A DNA stretch of 64,000 nt from Trichomonas vaginalis G3 (Eukaryota; Parabasalia; Trichomonadida; Trichomonadidae), in contig NC_067203.1 in the NCBI RefSeq assembly GCF_026262505.1, positions 7,316,001-7,380,000 of the forward strand, given 5' to 3'. The notes beneath the pieces were generated by a model. It had not been told where the DNA came from and did not search any database. It saw only the letters and a program-made list of their open reading frames with translations. Positions 1 to 10,844 of this stretch are shown here, one piece after another (position 1 is the stretch's first letter; each line of letters starts with the position of its first letter). Made by a program: the position numbers and the translations under genes.

Positions 1-1485
1 ATCGACTGTATGAATACCAGCAGATAAACAAGATGAGAACAAAAGAATGGAAACAAGAGGAATAAGCTTCGGATATCTCATTAATATGACATAAAACTGC
101 GAAACAACACATAATGCCAATGGAATCCATACGGCATAAAAAACTTTTGTGTTATCTAACTCCCAAGGTTGATATCTAATGATGTTTGTGATAAGCCAAA
201 CAATCATTGAAGGTGCGTACATGATTAATTGAGATCTTTTGAGGGTTACCCAGCCACAAACCAAAGCAATTGCTCCAAAAATTCCCAATCCACGCCACCA
301 ACAGACAACTGGGGCGAATATATTGAATTGACTGAATTTATTGGACCAAATGGGGTTAAGTTGGATGAATTCCTTGCGATTTGCTTCAAGTCTTCCCAAA
401 TATGGGGGAATTTGTGGCAAAGCCATGACATTTGCAACTATTCCGAATATAGCCCAATAAAATATATACTTTGGCCACTTAGATCTTTTATTCCAAGGAA
501 ATGTAATCGCTGCATAACAAATGGACCATTGTGCGAGGCCAACATAGGAATGGATCTGAACAAGAGGTGTAAATCCAACATAAAATGCAGCCAAAAGGAA
601 AAATTGCCATTGTTTTTTTTGAATTCCATTGAGTAGACAAATTAAACACCAATAACAGAGAGGCATCGAGAACAATGATGCTCTTTGAGGTACGATGACG
701 TGAAAAATCGGGTGGAACCAGTATTCATTCTGCGATTTGCCCCAATCATGGACAAAATCCATATGATCACGGGACATATCAAAGGCGTATAACCAGCCAA
801 GACCACCAAGATTACAGAATAAAATCAAGGACAGTAAAGCCATTAAATGATTCTTCGTAAATATAAAGGAAACTAAATAAATTCCAATGACCAACGAAAA
901 GCTCATTAAAATACTTGGGAATATTAATGATGCTCGCAGGGTGGCTTTGCCGGTAGCAATTAAAGCTGCTGAAAGGAAGTTTGGAATAAAAGGATATGCA
1001 AGCCTTGTTTTCATGTAGAAAACAGACTTAACATCGTATAAACTTTCTCGTCTATTGTTGGCTCCCCATGCGAATGATGAGATAATATTTAAATGAAATG
1101 GCAAATCACCGTATGCGGCACCTTTAACATAAGTGTTTTTGCGTAACATTGCTAGATACATTATAACGAAGAAAATAAAACCAAATGTGAGATAAGAATA
1201 TATTTGAATCGCTGGCAGTGTAATTTGTGTTTGTAATTTTGCTTTATAATTAATTATTGAACAAATTGTTGCAATGCATGTCATTATGACATAAGCAGGA
1301 ATTGCAGCATGTAAGTTTAAACTACATTTTGCTGATGTAATAAACACTATCCACGCAAATGTATAAAATCCTAGTGGAATCCCTGCAAAATATCTATGTA
1401 TTGGATTCATTAAGTTTCGTAAAAGACAAGTAACAACTGAATTCCCAAACCATACACATAATAAAATCTGAAATGCCCAAATCAT
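1..1485 (-). CDS. Polytopic membrane protein, GT-C glycosyltransferase-like (C-terminus off the window)
   Basis: Open for 495 codons from an ATG at 1485 to base 1 and continuing off the left edge; an in-frame TGA directly precedes the ATG, which fixes the start. The product is a chain of hydrophobic segments from residue 1 onward, as in a multi-span ER or plasma-membrane protein. Around residues 130-150 the sequence GAAYGDLPFHLNIISSFAWG sits after the early membrane spans. An Asp followed by Phe-His in the first large loop is the pattern seen in GT-C enzymes that use lipid-linked sugars and in related uncharacterised membrane proteins. A later W-rich stretch (VVCWWRGLG) precedes more spans. 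The family is known to transfer sugars in the ER lumen; that this protein does so is inference. No clear Inr is visible. It could instead be a non-catalytic relative. Confidence 0.6.
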   Translation of the reverse strand, partial: MIWAFQILLCVWFGNSVVTCLLRNLMNPIHRYFAGIPLGFYTFAWIVFITSAKCSLNLHAAIPAYVIMTCIATICSIINYKAKLQTQITLPAIQIYSYLTFGFIFFVIMYLAMLRKNTYVKGAAYGDLPFHLNIISSFAWGANNRRESLYDVKSVFYMKTRLAYPFIPNFLSAALIATGKATLRASLIFPSILMSFSLVIGIYLVSFIFTKNHLMALLSLILFCNLGGLGWLYAFDMSRDHMDFVHDWGKSQNEYWFHPIFHVIVPQRASLFSMPLCYWCLICLLNGIQKKQWQFFLLAAFYVGFTPLVQIHSYVGLAQWSICYAAITFPWNKRSKWPKYIFYWAIFGIVANVMALPQIPPYLGRLEANRKEFIQLNPIWSNKFSQFNIFAPVVCWWRGLGIFGAIALVCGWVTLKRSQLIMYAPSMIVWLITNIIRYQPWELDNTKVFYAVWIPLALCVVSQFYVILMRYPKLIPLVSILLFSSCLSAGIHTVD

Positions 1486-1713
1486 TCAATATTATAAATA
1501 TTTCCAAAATTCATTCCGCACTTAGTACTGTTATTGATTTAATTTGTGATGTTTACACGTATATATTTTTGAAAACATAAAATATTGTTTCCATTATTAG
1601 ATGATATATTTAATCATCTAATTAGATCAAAAAAATGTTGAAAAAATTAAAGTATCACGTTCTATATCTAAAATGTATATTATTTGCGAAGTTTTTATTT
1701 TAAAATAAACAAT

Positions 1714-2268
1714 TTAATAAGAATTCTTGAAAGCTGCTGTAAGAGGCTGAAGTTTTCCAAGAGAAATAAGAATAATATCAACAAAATAGAATATGAAGAA
1801 ACCGCCAAGGGTACAAAGCTTAACAACACCGAGAACAGGGTTTCCAAGTAAAAATCTGTCTACTCCAAAGATTCCAAAGAATATAGAACATAGTAAAAGT
1901 GTTATATATGATTTTTCTCCATCAACAAAGCATCTTGCATCTTGTACAATCCAATACTTGTCACCAAGGCACTCAATACCTTCTGCAGGTTGGCAAATAG
2001 CCTGTCCAAAGCGGTTAATATCCTGGAATTCTCCATTGCATCCGTTTTTTGGTAATGATTCGTCATCTGCATACCCAAAATAACTGTTGAATTTATCAAG
2101 TCCTTGAATTGTGCAATACCTATACTCGCTTGGTAGTCTATTACAAGGTATTCCAGGTTTTGACGTATCCCATTCAACATATTGACATACTGGTGTACCA
2201 GTTGATCTATTGCATACGGGATATGTTATATTTGATTCAGTTGACAACGTTAAAAAAAGATTTAGCAT
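1714..2268 (-). CDS. TM2-domain (TM2D-like) membrane protein
   Basis: The frame is open from 2412, but I place the start at 2268 because an initiator (TCACTTTTTG, 2276-2285) lies 8 bases upstream of that ATG and the 184-residue product then begins with a short hydrophobic leader (MLNLFLTLST), as in animal TM2D proteins. An extracytoplasmic Cys-rich region (about residues 19-115, with many paired-looking Cys) is followed by two membrane spans joined by the TM2 hallmark loop GIFGVDRFLLG, then a short charged tail. TM2D proteins are type-restricted to the secretory or plasma membrane; their molecular role is not well defined. The order Cys-rich domain then TM2 hairpin matches the family. Single-copy, no operon context. 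Confidence 0.75.
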   Translation of the reverse strand: MLNLFLTLSTESNITYPVCNRSTGTPVCQYVEWDTSKPGIPCNRLPSEYRYCTIQGLDKFNSYFGYADDESLPKNGCNGEFQDINRFGQAICQPAEGIECLGDKYWIVQDARCFVDGEKSYITLLLCSIFFGIFGVDRFLLGNPVLGVVKLCTLGGFFIFYFVDIILISLGKLQPLTAAFKNSY

Positions 2269-2275
2269 TTTTAAA

Positions 2276-2285
2276 CAAAAAGTGA
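2276..2285 (-). promoter_or_regulatory. Initiator (Inr) for the TM2-domain gene
   Basis: Minus-strand TCACTTTTTG matches the parabasalid Inr TCA+1-Y-T-W. The predicted first transcribed base is 2283, giving a 15-base 5' UTR, which is typical for Trichomonas. It decides between ATG 2412 and ATG 2268. Confidence 0.6.
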
Positions 2286-2412
2286 CAAAAATTGAATACT
2301 CATAAATATAAGATGAAACATTATTTAATATTGACGAGATATTGCAATATCTTCCGTTATTATCTTTTCGTAAGGATGCAGACTTGGTAATTCTAATATC
2401 CTCACTCTTCAT

Positions 2413-3015
2413 TCAAGATTACCGTGCTCAATATTGAGCCAGATAAAGAGCCACTCCATATATAATACGAGTTTGTACTCTATATACACAGATAGTACCG
2501 AAGTTCTTCTTATATTTAGGTATCAAAACATGCTTGTACTACGTTATCACTTTTCCATGTGGCCTTATAGGCGTGGGCAGCGTATTTATCGGCTTTATCT
2601 CTCAAATTTGTGTGGTTTACAAACACCCAGTGGTTGCAAGCGCTATCAAAAAAATTTGAAAAATAATTAAAATATCCAAGTCCTATATATTTATATAAGG
2701 TGTTTAGGCCGCACTTACGCCCATCCGACTTTAATTCAATTTTTTGACAACAGGCGGGAAGCGTCATTGAAAATTAACCTTAAACATCTGAATTGAAGGT
2801 CACGTCATAGGGGCGTAAGGCAATCCTAAATACTGATTCTTTTTTCCATATAGATTCCAATTTTGAATCAGAAAATTCATTCAAAAATATCAATAAAAAT
2901 CAGATTTTGATTTGAAAAAATAACTTTTTAGTATCGTCCTGCGCCATGCAGATGATGTAAATTAAGTGTCCACTGTTCCCCGTATACTATAAATCTAGAA
3001 AATGTTCACCTCTTA
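2413..3015. other. Spacer without a supported gene
   Basis: AT-rich. Two short overlapping frames on opposite strands (about 2434-2767) show no family features or initiator. I see nothing else here. Confidence 0.6.
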
Positions 3016-4643
3016 TTAACGCAGTTTTCCACCATGCGATATTAAGATACGCCTTACTTTTTTTAACTTTTCCAAAATATCAGTATCATCTTCTAAACTT
3101 TCACGCTTTATAACGTTATCAAGAGGAGTCTTATCAATTTCATTTAAAGCATTTACATCGGCACCATGAGAAATTAATATTTCAACGAGTTTGATATTAT
3201 ATTTAACCGATGCAACATGAAGAGGTGAATGGGATTCCTTAAATTTTGCATTGACATCTGCGCCATTCGACAGTAGAAGTTCAATCAAATCATTGAAATC
3301 CATTGGATTTCTAAGTTTATTCCATAATTTCATTGCTAATAAATTTATTGCTAAGTATTCAATTTTATCATCAATAAATTTCGATAATTCTTTACAATCA
3401 TGCATTATGGCATGATGAAGAGCAATTTCCCCATTCTTATCTTGCATATTGATGCTTGCTCCATGTGATAACAGAAATTCAGCAATTTCTTTATAATGCA
3501 TAATTGATACAATCATAAGAGGAGTTAAACCCCTATCATTCTCATTATCATTTATATTTATTCCGTGTGAAATCAGAATTTCAACAACTTCAATATTTTT
3601 ATTCAAGCAAGCAATATGAAGCATTGAAAAACCAGTATTTTTTTTTCTCTGAAGTTGACATCTGCACCATGTGAAACAAGTAACTCCACCATAACAGTAC
3701 TGTTTGAAGAAACTGCATAATAAAATGCTTTTTCATCCATTTCAATTCCTTTTGAAATCAAAAATGATGCAGTTTCTGTATGATTTGTAAGAACTGCTAT
3801 ATCTAGAGTTGAATCACCATCTGTGGACATAGAACTCATATTCGCACCATTAGCATACAAATATTCACAAAAAGATGGAATATTAAAATATGGAGAAAAT
3901 AGAAAACAAGTGTCCAAATCATTTGTTCGATTTAAATAATAAATAAATGCATGAAGATTTTTGTATTTAACCATGCATTTAATTCGAATTTGAATATTGG
4001 TTTCGAAAAATAGTTTCTTAAAATTATCAATATTATGTGATTGAATTGCAGCTTCCATTGTTTCTTTATCAGGATTTTGTTCTTTCAAACATTCATTAAT
4101 GATGTATTGATTGCCTCCTTTAAATGAATTATCGAGACATTTTTTGGTGATTTCCATGTTAAAATCATCTTTTAATAACTTGAAACAATTAATTGCTCCT
4201 CTCAAACAACATAACTCAAGTAGCTTTGTTAAATCATATGCCTCATTATTTATGAAATTTAATAGTCCTTCTACATCATCATTTATTATTATTTCTTCAT
4301 ATGAAAGTATAATTGGAACAAATTTCTTATATAAATCATCAGTGAAATTATATTCTTTAAATATTCTTTCCATTAGATCAATATATCCTTGACTATAATG
4401 TAAATTCTTTTTCCAAGCATCTGTAATCAAACGAATCATCTCTTCTGCTGCAAAATATCCAGTATCAATCAAGTTCTTCTTGACATCTTTGAATAGTTCT
4501 TCTGTTGAGTTTGTTTGATTTGAGTCCAATTTATATATTGCATCCCATGTATCAATATATCCCTTGTACTCTTTCATGAGTGCGCTATAATGGTCTTTTG
4601 CTTGGATCAATTTCATTAGTTGAAAAATTAAAATGATAAGCAT
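3016..4643 (-). pseudogene. Ankyrin-repeat protein (DUF3447-type), frameshifted copy A
   Basis: Two overlapping minus-strand frames (3603-4643 and 3016-3624) together cover one ankyrin protein whose other copy lies inverted at 10845-12485. An N-terminal helical region (about residues 1-250, DUF3447-like) leads into ankyrin repeats with the usual SHGADVN and TPL..A motifs. At about 3640 copy A has a run of nine T (plus strand) where copy B has seven A in the equivalent place; this shifts the frame, so the second half is out of phase. The upstream sequence, including the Inr, is shared with copy B. Ankyrin proteins of this family are protein-interaction scaffolds present in hundreds of copies in T. 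vaginalis; no specific role can be assigned. A sequencing slip in the homopolymer is possible. Confidence 0.75.
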
Positions 4644-4662
4644 TATTTTGATTGATAAACAC

Positions 4663-4669
4663 TAAATGA
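4663..4669 (-). promoter_or_regulatory. Initiator for ankyrin copy A
   Basis: Minus-strand TCATTTA, about 20 bases upstream of the ATG at 4643, matches the parabasalid Inr. The same motif sits at the same distance upstream of the inverted copy (10819-10825). Confidence 0.5.
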
Positions 4670-4919
4670 CAAAAATATTAAAAATCCAAAATTTCCCAAC
4701 TTTATGTATGATCATTCAAAATCATACATAATGTTGTAAATATATGGAATACACATTATGCTTATTATGAATGATCACTTATTTCCGTTTGAGATTATTT
4801 CCAAAAGCATAGCCTCATAGGGCAATAATGGAAGAGCAAAACAGTTCATTTACACAACTCATGCTGCATGGAATATGCTTGCATCTCGAGTGATCTCCAG
4901 TATTGAGTTTTTTTTTACA

Positions 4920-5345
4920 TTATGAACAAAATATCTCGATTTTTATCACCTGATTCTTTATCAGAATCAACATAAATATGATATTGTGAGAATTCAAAAT
5001 GATCTATTGTTGATGCCCCATTAAGTGGAATATATCCAAAATGATCATTGTTAAAAATTTTACTTTTCTTCCATCTTTATCATTTACTTCTTTTTTATTT
5101 CTAATTGATAGTATATATATTTAACAACTTTATGGTCAATTATTGTTGCCCATTTAAAGGGCGTATATCCAAAAAAATCTTTTGATTTATTATTAACATC
5201 AACAAAATTAATATATTGAACAACATCAAGATTATCTAATGTTGATGTCCAATTAAAGGGTGTTTCTCCAAAAAAATCTTTTGATTTATTATTAACATCA
5301 ACAAAAATAATATATTGAACAGCTTCAGGATGAGAATTTATTATT
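4920..5345 (-). pseudogene. Degenerate ankyrin-repeat remnant
   Basis: Translated on the minus strand, this stretch gives three tandem ankyrin-like units in broken frames. Two carry DVNNKSKDFFG followed by TPF and W, and one carries NNDHFGYIPLNGAST. There is no start, no initiator and no continuous frame. It lies just upstream of ankyrin copy A on the same strand. I read it as the relic of another ankyrin gene rather than part of copy A, because the repeat consensus (FVDVNNKSKDFFG) differs. Confidence 0.55.
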
Positions 5346-5542
5346 ATTTTTGCTTTATTTAAACTCCTTATCCTTCGTAAAGTCTCTTATTCAAATTTTT
5401 GATAGAGATTCACTCAATATTGAGGCAGGAAAACAATAGTGAGACATTAAGAAGAAAAATGTGTTTATTACACCTAAATTTTATGAAAGACTTCAAACTT
5501 TAAATAACAAATATAAAAATAAACAAAAAATATACTTTATTA

Positions 5543-8500
5543 TTATCTTAATTTTTCGAACATATATATTAAAACTGTATCTGCACATACTTGGCTCGCT
5601 TTATGTGCAATAAGAGGATATAACTTCTTGAATTTGTATTTAGTTGCGAGCTCTGAAGCATCAGAAAGGAAATTGTAGTCAAGAAGTAAAAGACATCTCG
5701 TTTCAGGATCATTTATAGTCTCATTCAAGTAGAACGGGATCTTAAACCATTGATTTTCACTCATTAGCAAATTATCAAGCAAATTTTTGATAATTAAATG
5801 AAGAAAATCTTGTGAAGAGAAAGTTTGCTTCGCTTTGTTGATTAATACAACTCCTTCTTCAGTTGGAAATTCACAGATCTTCAAACTAATCTTATTGTAT
5901 ATCTCCTGCTTTGTGAATGAATATAATTCACAAATTTCGTTAATTAATTTGAAATATCCATCGAGACCAAGCATAACAGCTATGTTCTCAGCATTATCAT
6001 CATTGATTATTGTAGATAACGCGTTAATTAGCTCTTTGCTCTTTGAATATTTCGTAATTTCAAACATCTTCATATGCAAATGAACTTCGCTCATTAATCG
6101 ATTTATTTGGGCTTCACTGAGATCAGAAGGTCTGAATGGGAAGCTGTCGTCGACTTGGAAATCTCCTCTTCTGATATTCAATGCTTGTCTAAGGAGTTCT
6201 TCGCTGTTATAAAGATATTTCAACTTCCAGCTATACTTTGTACTGTTATTGAAGCAAAATGTGGCTGCGATGGCCGCATCTTCCAACCAATTCACTGTAA
6301 TAAGGAAAGTTAGCAAGGAACAGTACATGGAACGTGATCTAAAGAAGTCAATAAGAGCTAAAATATAGGATTGGACAAATGAAAGACCTGGATCAAACTG
6401 ATATAAGATTGTCGAAATATTATTTATGGAAAATCTTGAAATAACAGGGTATGTGACATCTTCTATGAATATCTTCGAGGCATTTTCGTCTTGTGGAAGC
6501 GAAAATAGTAAGTTCACGGCTAATTCGAGGAAACCACAAGAACAAAGTACATGAATTGCACGATTTGTTGGTCGTACGAAGTAGGAAACAAATGATTGAA
6601 GGTCGCTTTGCCTCTTTTGAGATTGTTTGGGTCTCTTCAAAACGAGATCTCTTACAGTTTGAAGGAAATTGAAGGAAGGAGCTGTTAAGCTCTGGATATT
6701 CATCTTAAGAATATCTTGAACTAATGAATCTGTTACACAAAGCCCGAAAAATAGTGAACTCATGATGTTATCTTCGTTAACTGTTGTAAATTGAGCCCAG
6801 AACCTTGAAGCATCGGCCACTCCTAAGAAGAACGTGATATCAAGCCTCTTTGCAGCATGTTCTTCAAATGAGATTCCGAATGTAGAGCATACTTGAATAG
6901 CATCTTGGTCAAATTCATATTTAAACAAGAAATCTGATATATTTCTAGCGAATGATTCGGTAGGATAGTTCTCAAATGAGTAGCTCACGTTAAATCTCTG
7001 GAAAATTCCAAGATTAATTACTTGATTTATGCAATCTACTTTTTCTCGCTCTTCTTCAGACATTGGGAACTTCAATAATTGCAGGATTAATCTTTTTGCA
7101 GACATTTCATCAGAAATATTTGTAACCGAAATCGAGGAAATTTCCCTGACGATTATTTCTTGTATCGTCTCATTGAAAATTTTCTTTGATTCGGGGAACC
7201 TTTCACAAAGATCGACATATTTGGGGAATAAGTTCTTAATCATATCGACGCCATGATACTCAAGCAGTAGTTTTCTGATAGAGCTCTGGAATGACTGCGT
7301 TGAGAAGTCGAAATCACTGTCATTTTTGCTAATTTCGGATAAATTCATGAGAGTTCCAAAGAGATTCCTATATTTCGATGGACAGTATCTAAGGAATGTG
7401 CTATGAAATGATTGGTCGTTTTTAAGAACTTTGAAAACACTTGATATCTTGTTCGGATACTTTTGAAGGAGAACTGATAGGTCATTTGGCATCTTAATGA
7501 GAGTTTCGCATATGAACTTGAACGAATTATCTAACATATCTTCGTTAATCATATATAACAGATTTTCGAATGGAATTTGGCTTCCAATTGTTTGAATACT
7601 CATTGGAATATCGCATCCTTTGATGTAATCACCAATAAGAGGGTTCTCAAACTCTCCAACAGAAGTCAAATTGAAAATCGTGATATAAAACAAGGCCAAA
7701 GGTGGGAAAACTTCATATTTTCGAAGTTCTGAAGCTGCTCTGATTCGAAACGTTTGATAATCCCTCTCAATAAGTTGCTTAAATTCGTCTTGATCAACTT
7801 GGTAAACAATATCATCAAGAATTGACGGATCAAACTTATGACTACCTAACGAGGATCTCAATAAAACAAATAATTCTCTTTCTCTTATTTCAAAATTAGA
7901 AATTTGGTTGATAAATTTCAAAGCTTCAGCAAATTGTTCTTTATCGATCAATGTTTGGATCTCATCTAAACCTATTTCATGAAAATTTAGGGTCTGAATG
8001 TACTTCTTCATTACATTTCCGATGTTGAGTTTTTCGAAATTCGGAAGAACAGAAGTATTTTGAGTCATAGCAATTGCCAAGCATTCTGTTGGATATTCAG
8101 GAGAGAATTCGCTGATTATTTGGTCGCTCAATTTGACTTTATCCAGATGATTCAACCAAAATCCGAAAATATCGAATCCGTAACTCATAAATCTCTTCTT
8201 TGTTTCAGATATATCGCCTATATTAGATACATCTAAAAGGATTTCAGTGATCGGTTTGTCTTGTAAGTCAACATTTTTGATTAAAGACAAAAAGTCCTGG
8301 AAAGCAGTATAATTCGGAGCAGGAGAGTTAAAATCACCAAGTATATCAAGCAAATTATGACCATTTTGGAGTCTTTTTTCTTGTAATTGCCCAATTTCGT
8401 TCTCAGCAACAATTTCAGTCAAGTTATTGCGGCATTCTGGTATGAAGAATGCGGATTCGAGCTTAACAACATCAATTTGTTGCTTACTTAAAATTTCGGA

Positions 8501-10114
8501 ATTTAATTTTTGTCCAGATTTAAGTTTTGAGATTTCTGCAGCAATAACATTGATTTGTGTAAGCTTTTCATCATTACAAGCGATCTTTCCTGAAGCTTCA
8601 AATTGAGATCTTCCAATAAGTTGGTAAAACAAAGATTTTCTATCGATAAATGCAGCAGAAATGGTCGAATATCCAATTCTATATGCTATATTATCAACAG
8701 ATATAAGCAAATCAAGTATTTCTTCTTGATCTGATAATTTTACCAAAATTTTCAAAATTTTCTTTGCCAAAGCAAGGATACAAAGGAAGGATCCATTGTT
8801 TTGTATGAATAAACACGAGTAAATCGCAGAAATTGTCGATTTTCTGGTATTTTCATCTTGAATTTTTCTTAAATCATTTTCCATCACTTTTAATGAAGCA
8901 TCGTAAGCAGAGTAGTCATCAGTCTTGGCCAAAAGAAGCTCCAAAACATTCGAAATTGCCATATACGCGTGAATAAAATCAAAATCAGTATTTCTTACCG
9001 AATCTGTGATGCTAAACAAGGATTTCTCGAGTAATTTGGTCACATACTCAGATGAGAAGTCATATTTGAGTAAATAAGGAATAGAATACCTTGTCAAATC
9101 AGAATATGATAATTTTTTCTTTTGAATTTGAGAAGAAATGATCAAAAGCTTCAGATCATTATATATTCTGTATATCACATCAGATGCAAGTGATGACAAG
9201 TTATTATTTGCCTTAATTATGTTTTTAATTTCTTTCATTGTTTTTATATCTCCGCCAATGTATTTTATTGACGCTACAGCAAACCAAGGAAGTATTTCAG
9301 GCATAACCTCGGCAATTTTCGTAAAAATTGTAGTGTCTTTCTCATTAATTCCAAAAATATATTTTTGATAAGCGAAATCAGTAAAATTGGTGTTTTTGAG
9401 TAGACAGGAATGCATAAGAGATAATATTAATCCATCTTCTCCACATTCTGGGAACGAATTCGGATAGAGAAATTGATTTCCAAATCTGACTTGGAAAATT
9501 TGAGAAATTTTTGGGAAGATGTAGTTGGATGGTAAGGAGAACGATTGTATAAATGAAATAATTTTCAGTTTTCCTTTGATTAGGAATTCATACGGTGGAT
9601 TTTCGTAAAATGATAAAGCACCGAATCCATATTGCGAAAACATCATATCAATAGGTACTAAATTCACAAGGTTTGCGATGTATGGTTGAATGGAGTGCAA
9701 TAGACCGTGGTTGACAAATAATAAATTGAAAAATTGAAATATTGATGATAATTCTTTGCCACTCAGCTTCTGAAATGAAGAATCAGTTAATGATTTGTAA
9801 GTTAGTTGATAAAATAAAGGATTTAATCGCTTTATTGTAAGGAATAATATTGCTGTGTCTAAATTTTCATCTTTGAAGTCATATTTTGCTAAAAATGACT
9901 TAATTGCCCAATATAAATGCGTATTTGTTTCTGAATCGTTTGCATTAAGTAATTTTTCATTCTTATAAATACTATTTAAAAATTCTTTAACTTTTGATGC
10001 TTCCTCCATACCAGCATAAAGCATGAACATTGATAAGTCCATGTTTTGAAGATAGTATTCAGCTTCAGCTAACATGTTATGGAGTTTCAGAAATTCAGTG
10101 CATACATCATCCAT
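5543..10114 (-). CDS. Large alpha-helical protein, 1523 residues, family not firmly recognised
   Basis: An uninterrupted 1523-residue frame begins MDDVCTEF and ends in tandem stops. The product is soluble-looking, Leu/Phe/Ile-rich and built of short amphipathic helices throughout, the look of an alpha-solenoid. There is no signal peptide, membrane span or enzyme motif. The C-terminal third (for example LLLLDYNFLSDASELA near residues 1480-1495, and a helical stretch with HLHMKMFEITKYSK near residue 1330) resembles the helical C-terminal parts of spastizin/spatacsin-type membrane-traffic proteins, but only faintly; I would not name it on that. It lies between the two inverted ankyrin copies and is transcribed on the minus strand. 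A TCATTG initiator-like motif lies about 38 bases upstream. Confidence 0.6.
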   Translation of the reverse strand: MDDVCTEFLKLHNMLAEAEYYLQNMDLSMFMLYAGMEEASKVKEFLNSIYKNEKLLNANDSETNTHLYWAIKSFLAKYDFKDENLDTAILFLTIKRLNPLFYQLTYKSLTDSSFQKLSGKELSSIFQFFNLLFVNHGLLHSIQPYIANLVNLVPIDMMFSQYGFGALSFYENPPYEFLIKGKLKIISFIQSFSLPSNYIFPKISQIFQVRFGNQFLYPNSFPECGEDGLILSLMHSCLLKNTNFTDFAYQKYIFGINEKDTTIFTKIAEVMPEILPWFAVASIKYIGGDIKTMKEIKNIIKANNNLSSLASDVIYRIYNDLKLLIISSQIQKKKLSYSDLTRYSIPYLLKYDFSSEYVTKLLEKSLFSITDSVRNTDFDFIHAYMAISNVLELLLAKTDDYSAYDASLKVMENDLRKIQDENTRKSTISAIYSCLFIQNNGSFLCILALAKKILKILVKLSDQEEILDLLISVDNIAYRIGYSTISAAFIDRKSLFYQLIGRSQFEASGKIACNDEKLTQINVIAAEISKLKSGQKLNSEILSKQQIDVVKLESAFFIPECRNNLTEIVAENEIGQLQEKRLQNGHNLLDILGDFNSPAPNYTAFQDFLSLIKNVDLQDKPITEILLDVSNIGDISETKKRFMSYGFDIFGFWLNHLDKVKLSDQIISEFSPEYPTECLAIAMTQNTSVLPNFEKLNIGNVMKKYIQTLNFHEIGLDEIQTLIDKEQFAEALKFINQISNFEIRERELFVLLRSSLGSHKFDPSILDDIVYQVDQDEFKQLIERDYQTFRIRAASELRKYEVFPPLALFYITIFNLTSVGEFENPLIGDYIKGCDIPMSIQTIGSQIPFENLLYMINEDMLDNSFKFICETLIKMPNDLSVLLQKYPNKISSVFKVLKNDQSFHSTFLRYCPSKYRNLFGTLMNLSEISKNDSDFDFSTQSFQSSIRKLLLEYHGVDMIKNLFPKYVDLCERFPESKKIFNETIQEIIVREISSISVTNISDEMSAKRLILQLLKFPMSEEEREKVDCINQVINLGIFQRFNVSYSFENYPTESFARNISDFLFKYEFDQDAIQVCSTFGISFEEHAAKRLDITFFLGVADASRFWAQFTTVNEDNIMSSLFFGLCVTDSLVQDILKMNIQSLTAPSFNFLQTVRDLVLKRPKQSQKRQSDLQSFVSYFVRPTNRAIHVLCSCGFLELAVNLLFSLPQDENASKIFIEDVTYPVISRFSINNISTILYQFDPGLSFVQSYILALIDFFRSRSMYCSLLTFLITVNWLEDAAIAATFCFNNSTKYSWKLKYLYNSEELLRQALNIRRGDFQVDDSFPFRPSDLSEAQINRLMSEVHLHMKMFEITKYSKSKELINALSTIINDDNAENIAVMLGLDGYFKLINEICELYSFTKQEIYNKISLKICEFPTEEGVVLINKAKQTFSSQDFLHLIIKNLLDNLLMSENQWFKIPFYLNETINDPETRCLLLLDYNFLSDASELATKYKFKKLYPLIAHKASQVCADTVLIYMFEKLR

Positions 10115-10714
10115 TTATGATCAAATTTTTTATCAAAAGTTTAACAATGAGAGGAGTTCATATGTGGAGTATTTTCAACACATTTTTGATAGATGGGAAA
10201 TTGACATTTTATAAATATTTCCGAATTTATTGAAAAATTGAATACATTTATGAACATCCACGTCAAAATAATTGAAAAAGAACGAAACAAAATCTCAACA
10301 CATATAAATTATATTACTTTCACAATTAGTTTCTAACACATCTCATTAGCACGTAATTCTTACATTCCATCATAAAAACTTATATATACATTTAATACAT
10401 CCAATAACTATCATAATTAGAACATTAAGTTATTCATACTTATAAACTTGTATTTATTAAGGTCTAAGATAATAATATCATTAAATTACAAATATGATGC
10501 AATATCCACACATTGTAGCTATATACACCCTTAATTTAACAACAATCACTATCTTTTTCTTTCTAAATTCATATTTAGCTTATTTTGAATATATTAGCAT
10601 CATATACATATATAATATATTACAGTATACATAAGCAAACATTAATAACACATAGATTAATCATATTCACTCTTATATCTCAATGAAAATCATGTTTTTA
10701 AATATATTTAATCA
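10115..10714. other. AT-rich spacer without a supported gene
   Basis: About 600 bases of A/T-rich sequence between the solenoid gene and the upstream flank of ankyrin copy B. I see no open frame with coding character and no RNA gene. Confidence 0.6.
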
Positions 10715-10818
10715 TGTTTTTAATAAGCATAATGTGTATTCCGTAGTTTTACAACTTTATATATGATTTTGAATGATCATACATAAAGTTGGGAAATTTT
10801 GGATTTTTAATATTTTTG

Positions 10819-10825
10819 TCATTTA
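10819..10825 (+). promoter_or_regulatory. Initiator for ankyrin copy B
   Basis: TCATTTA, 20 bases before the ATG at 10845; a parabasalid Inr match retained in both copies. Confidence 0.5.
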
Positions 10826-10844
10826 GTGTTTATCAATCAAAATA

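Noticed and set aside
229-636. Plus-strand frame of 135 codons
   Set aside because: It lies antisense to a minus-strand membrane-protein frame that is open for 495 codons; composition is that of an antisense shadow.
2434-2767. Overlapping short frames on both strands
   Set aside because: No initiator, family motif or codon bias; they overlap each other.
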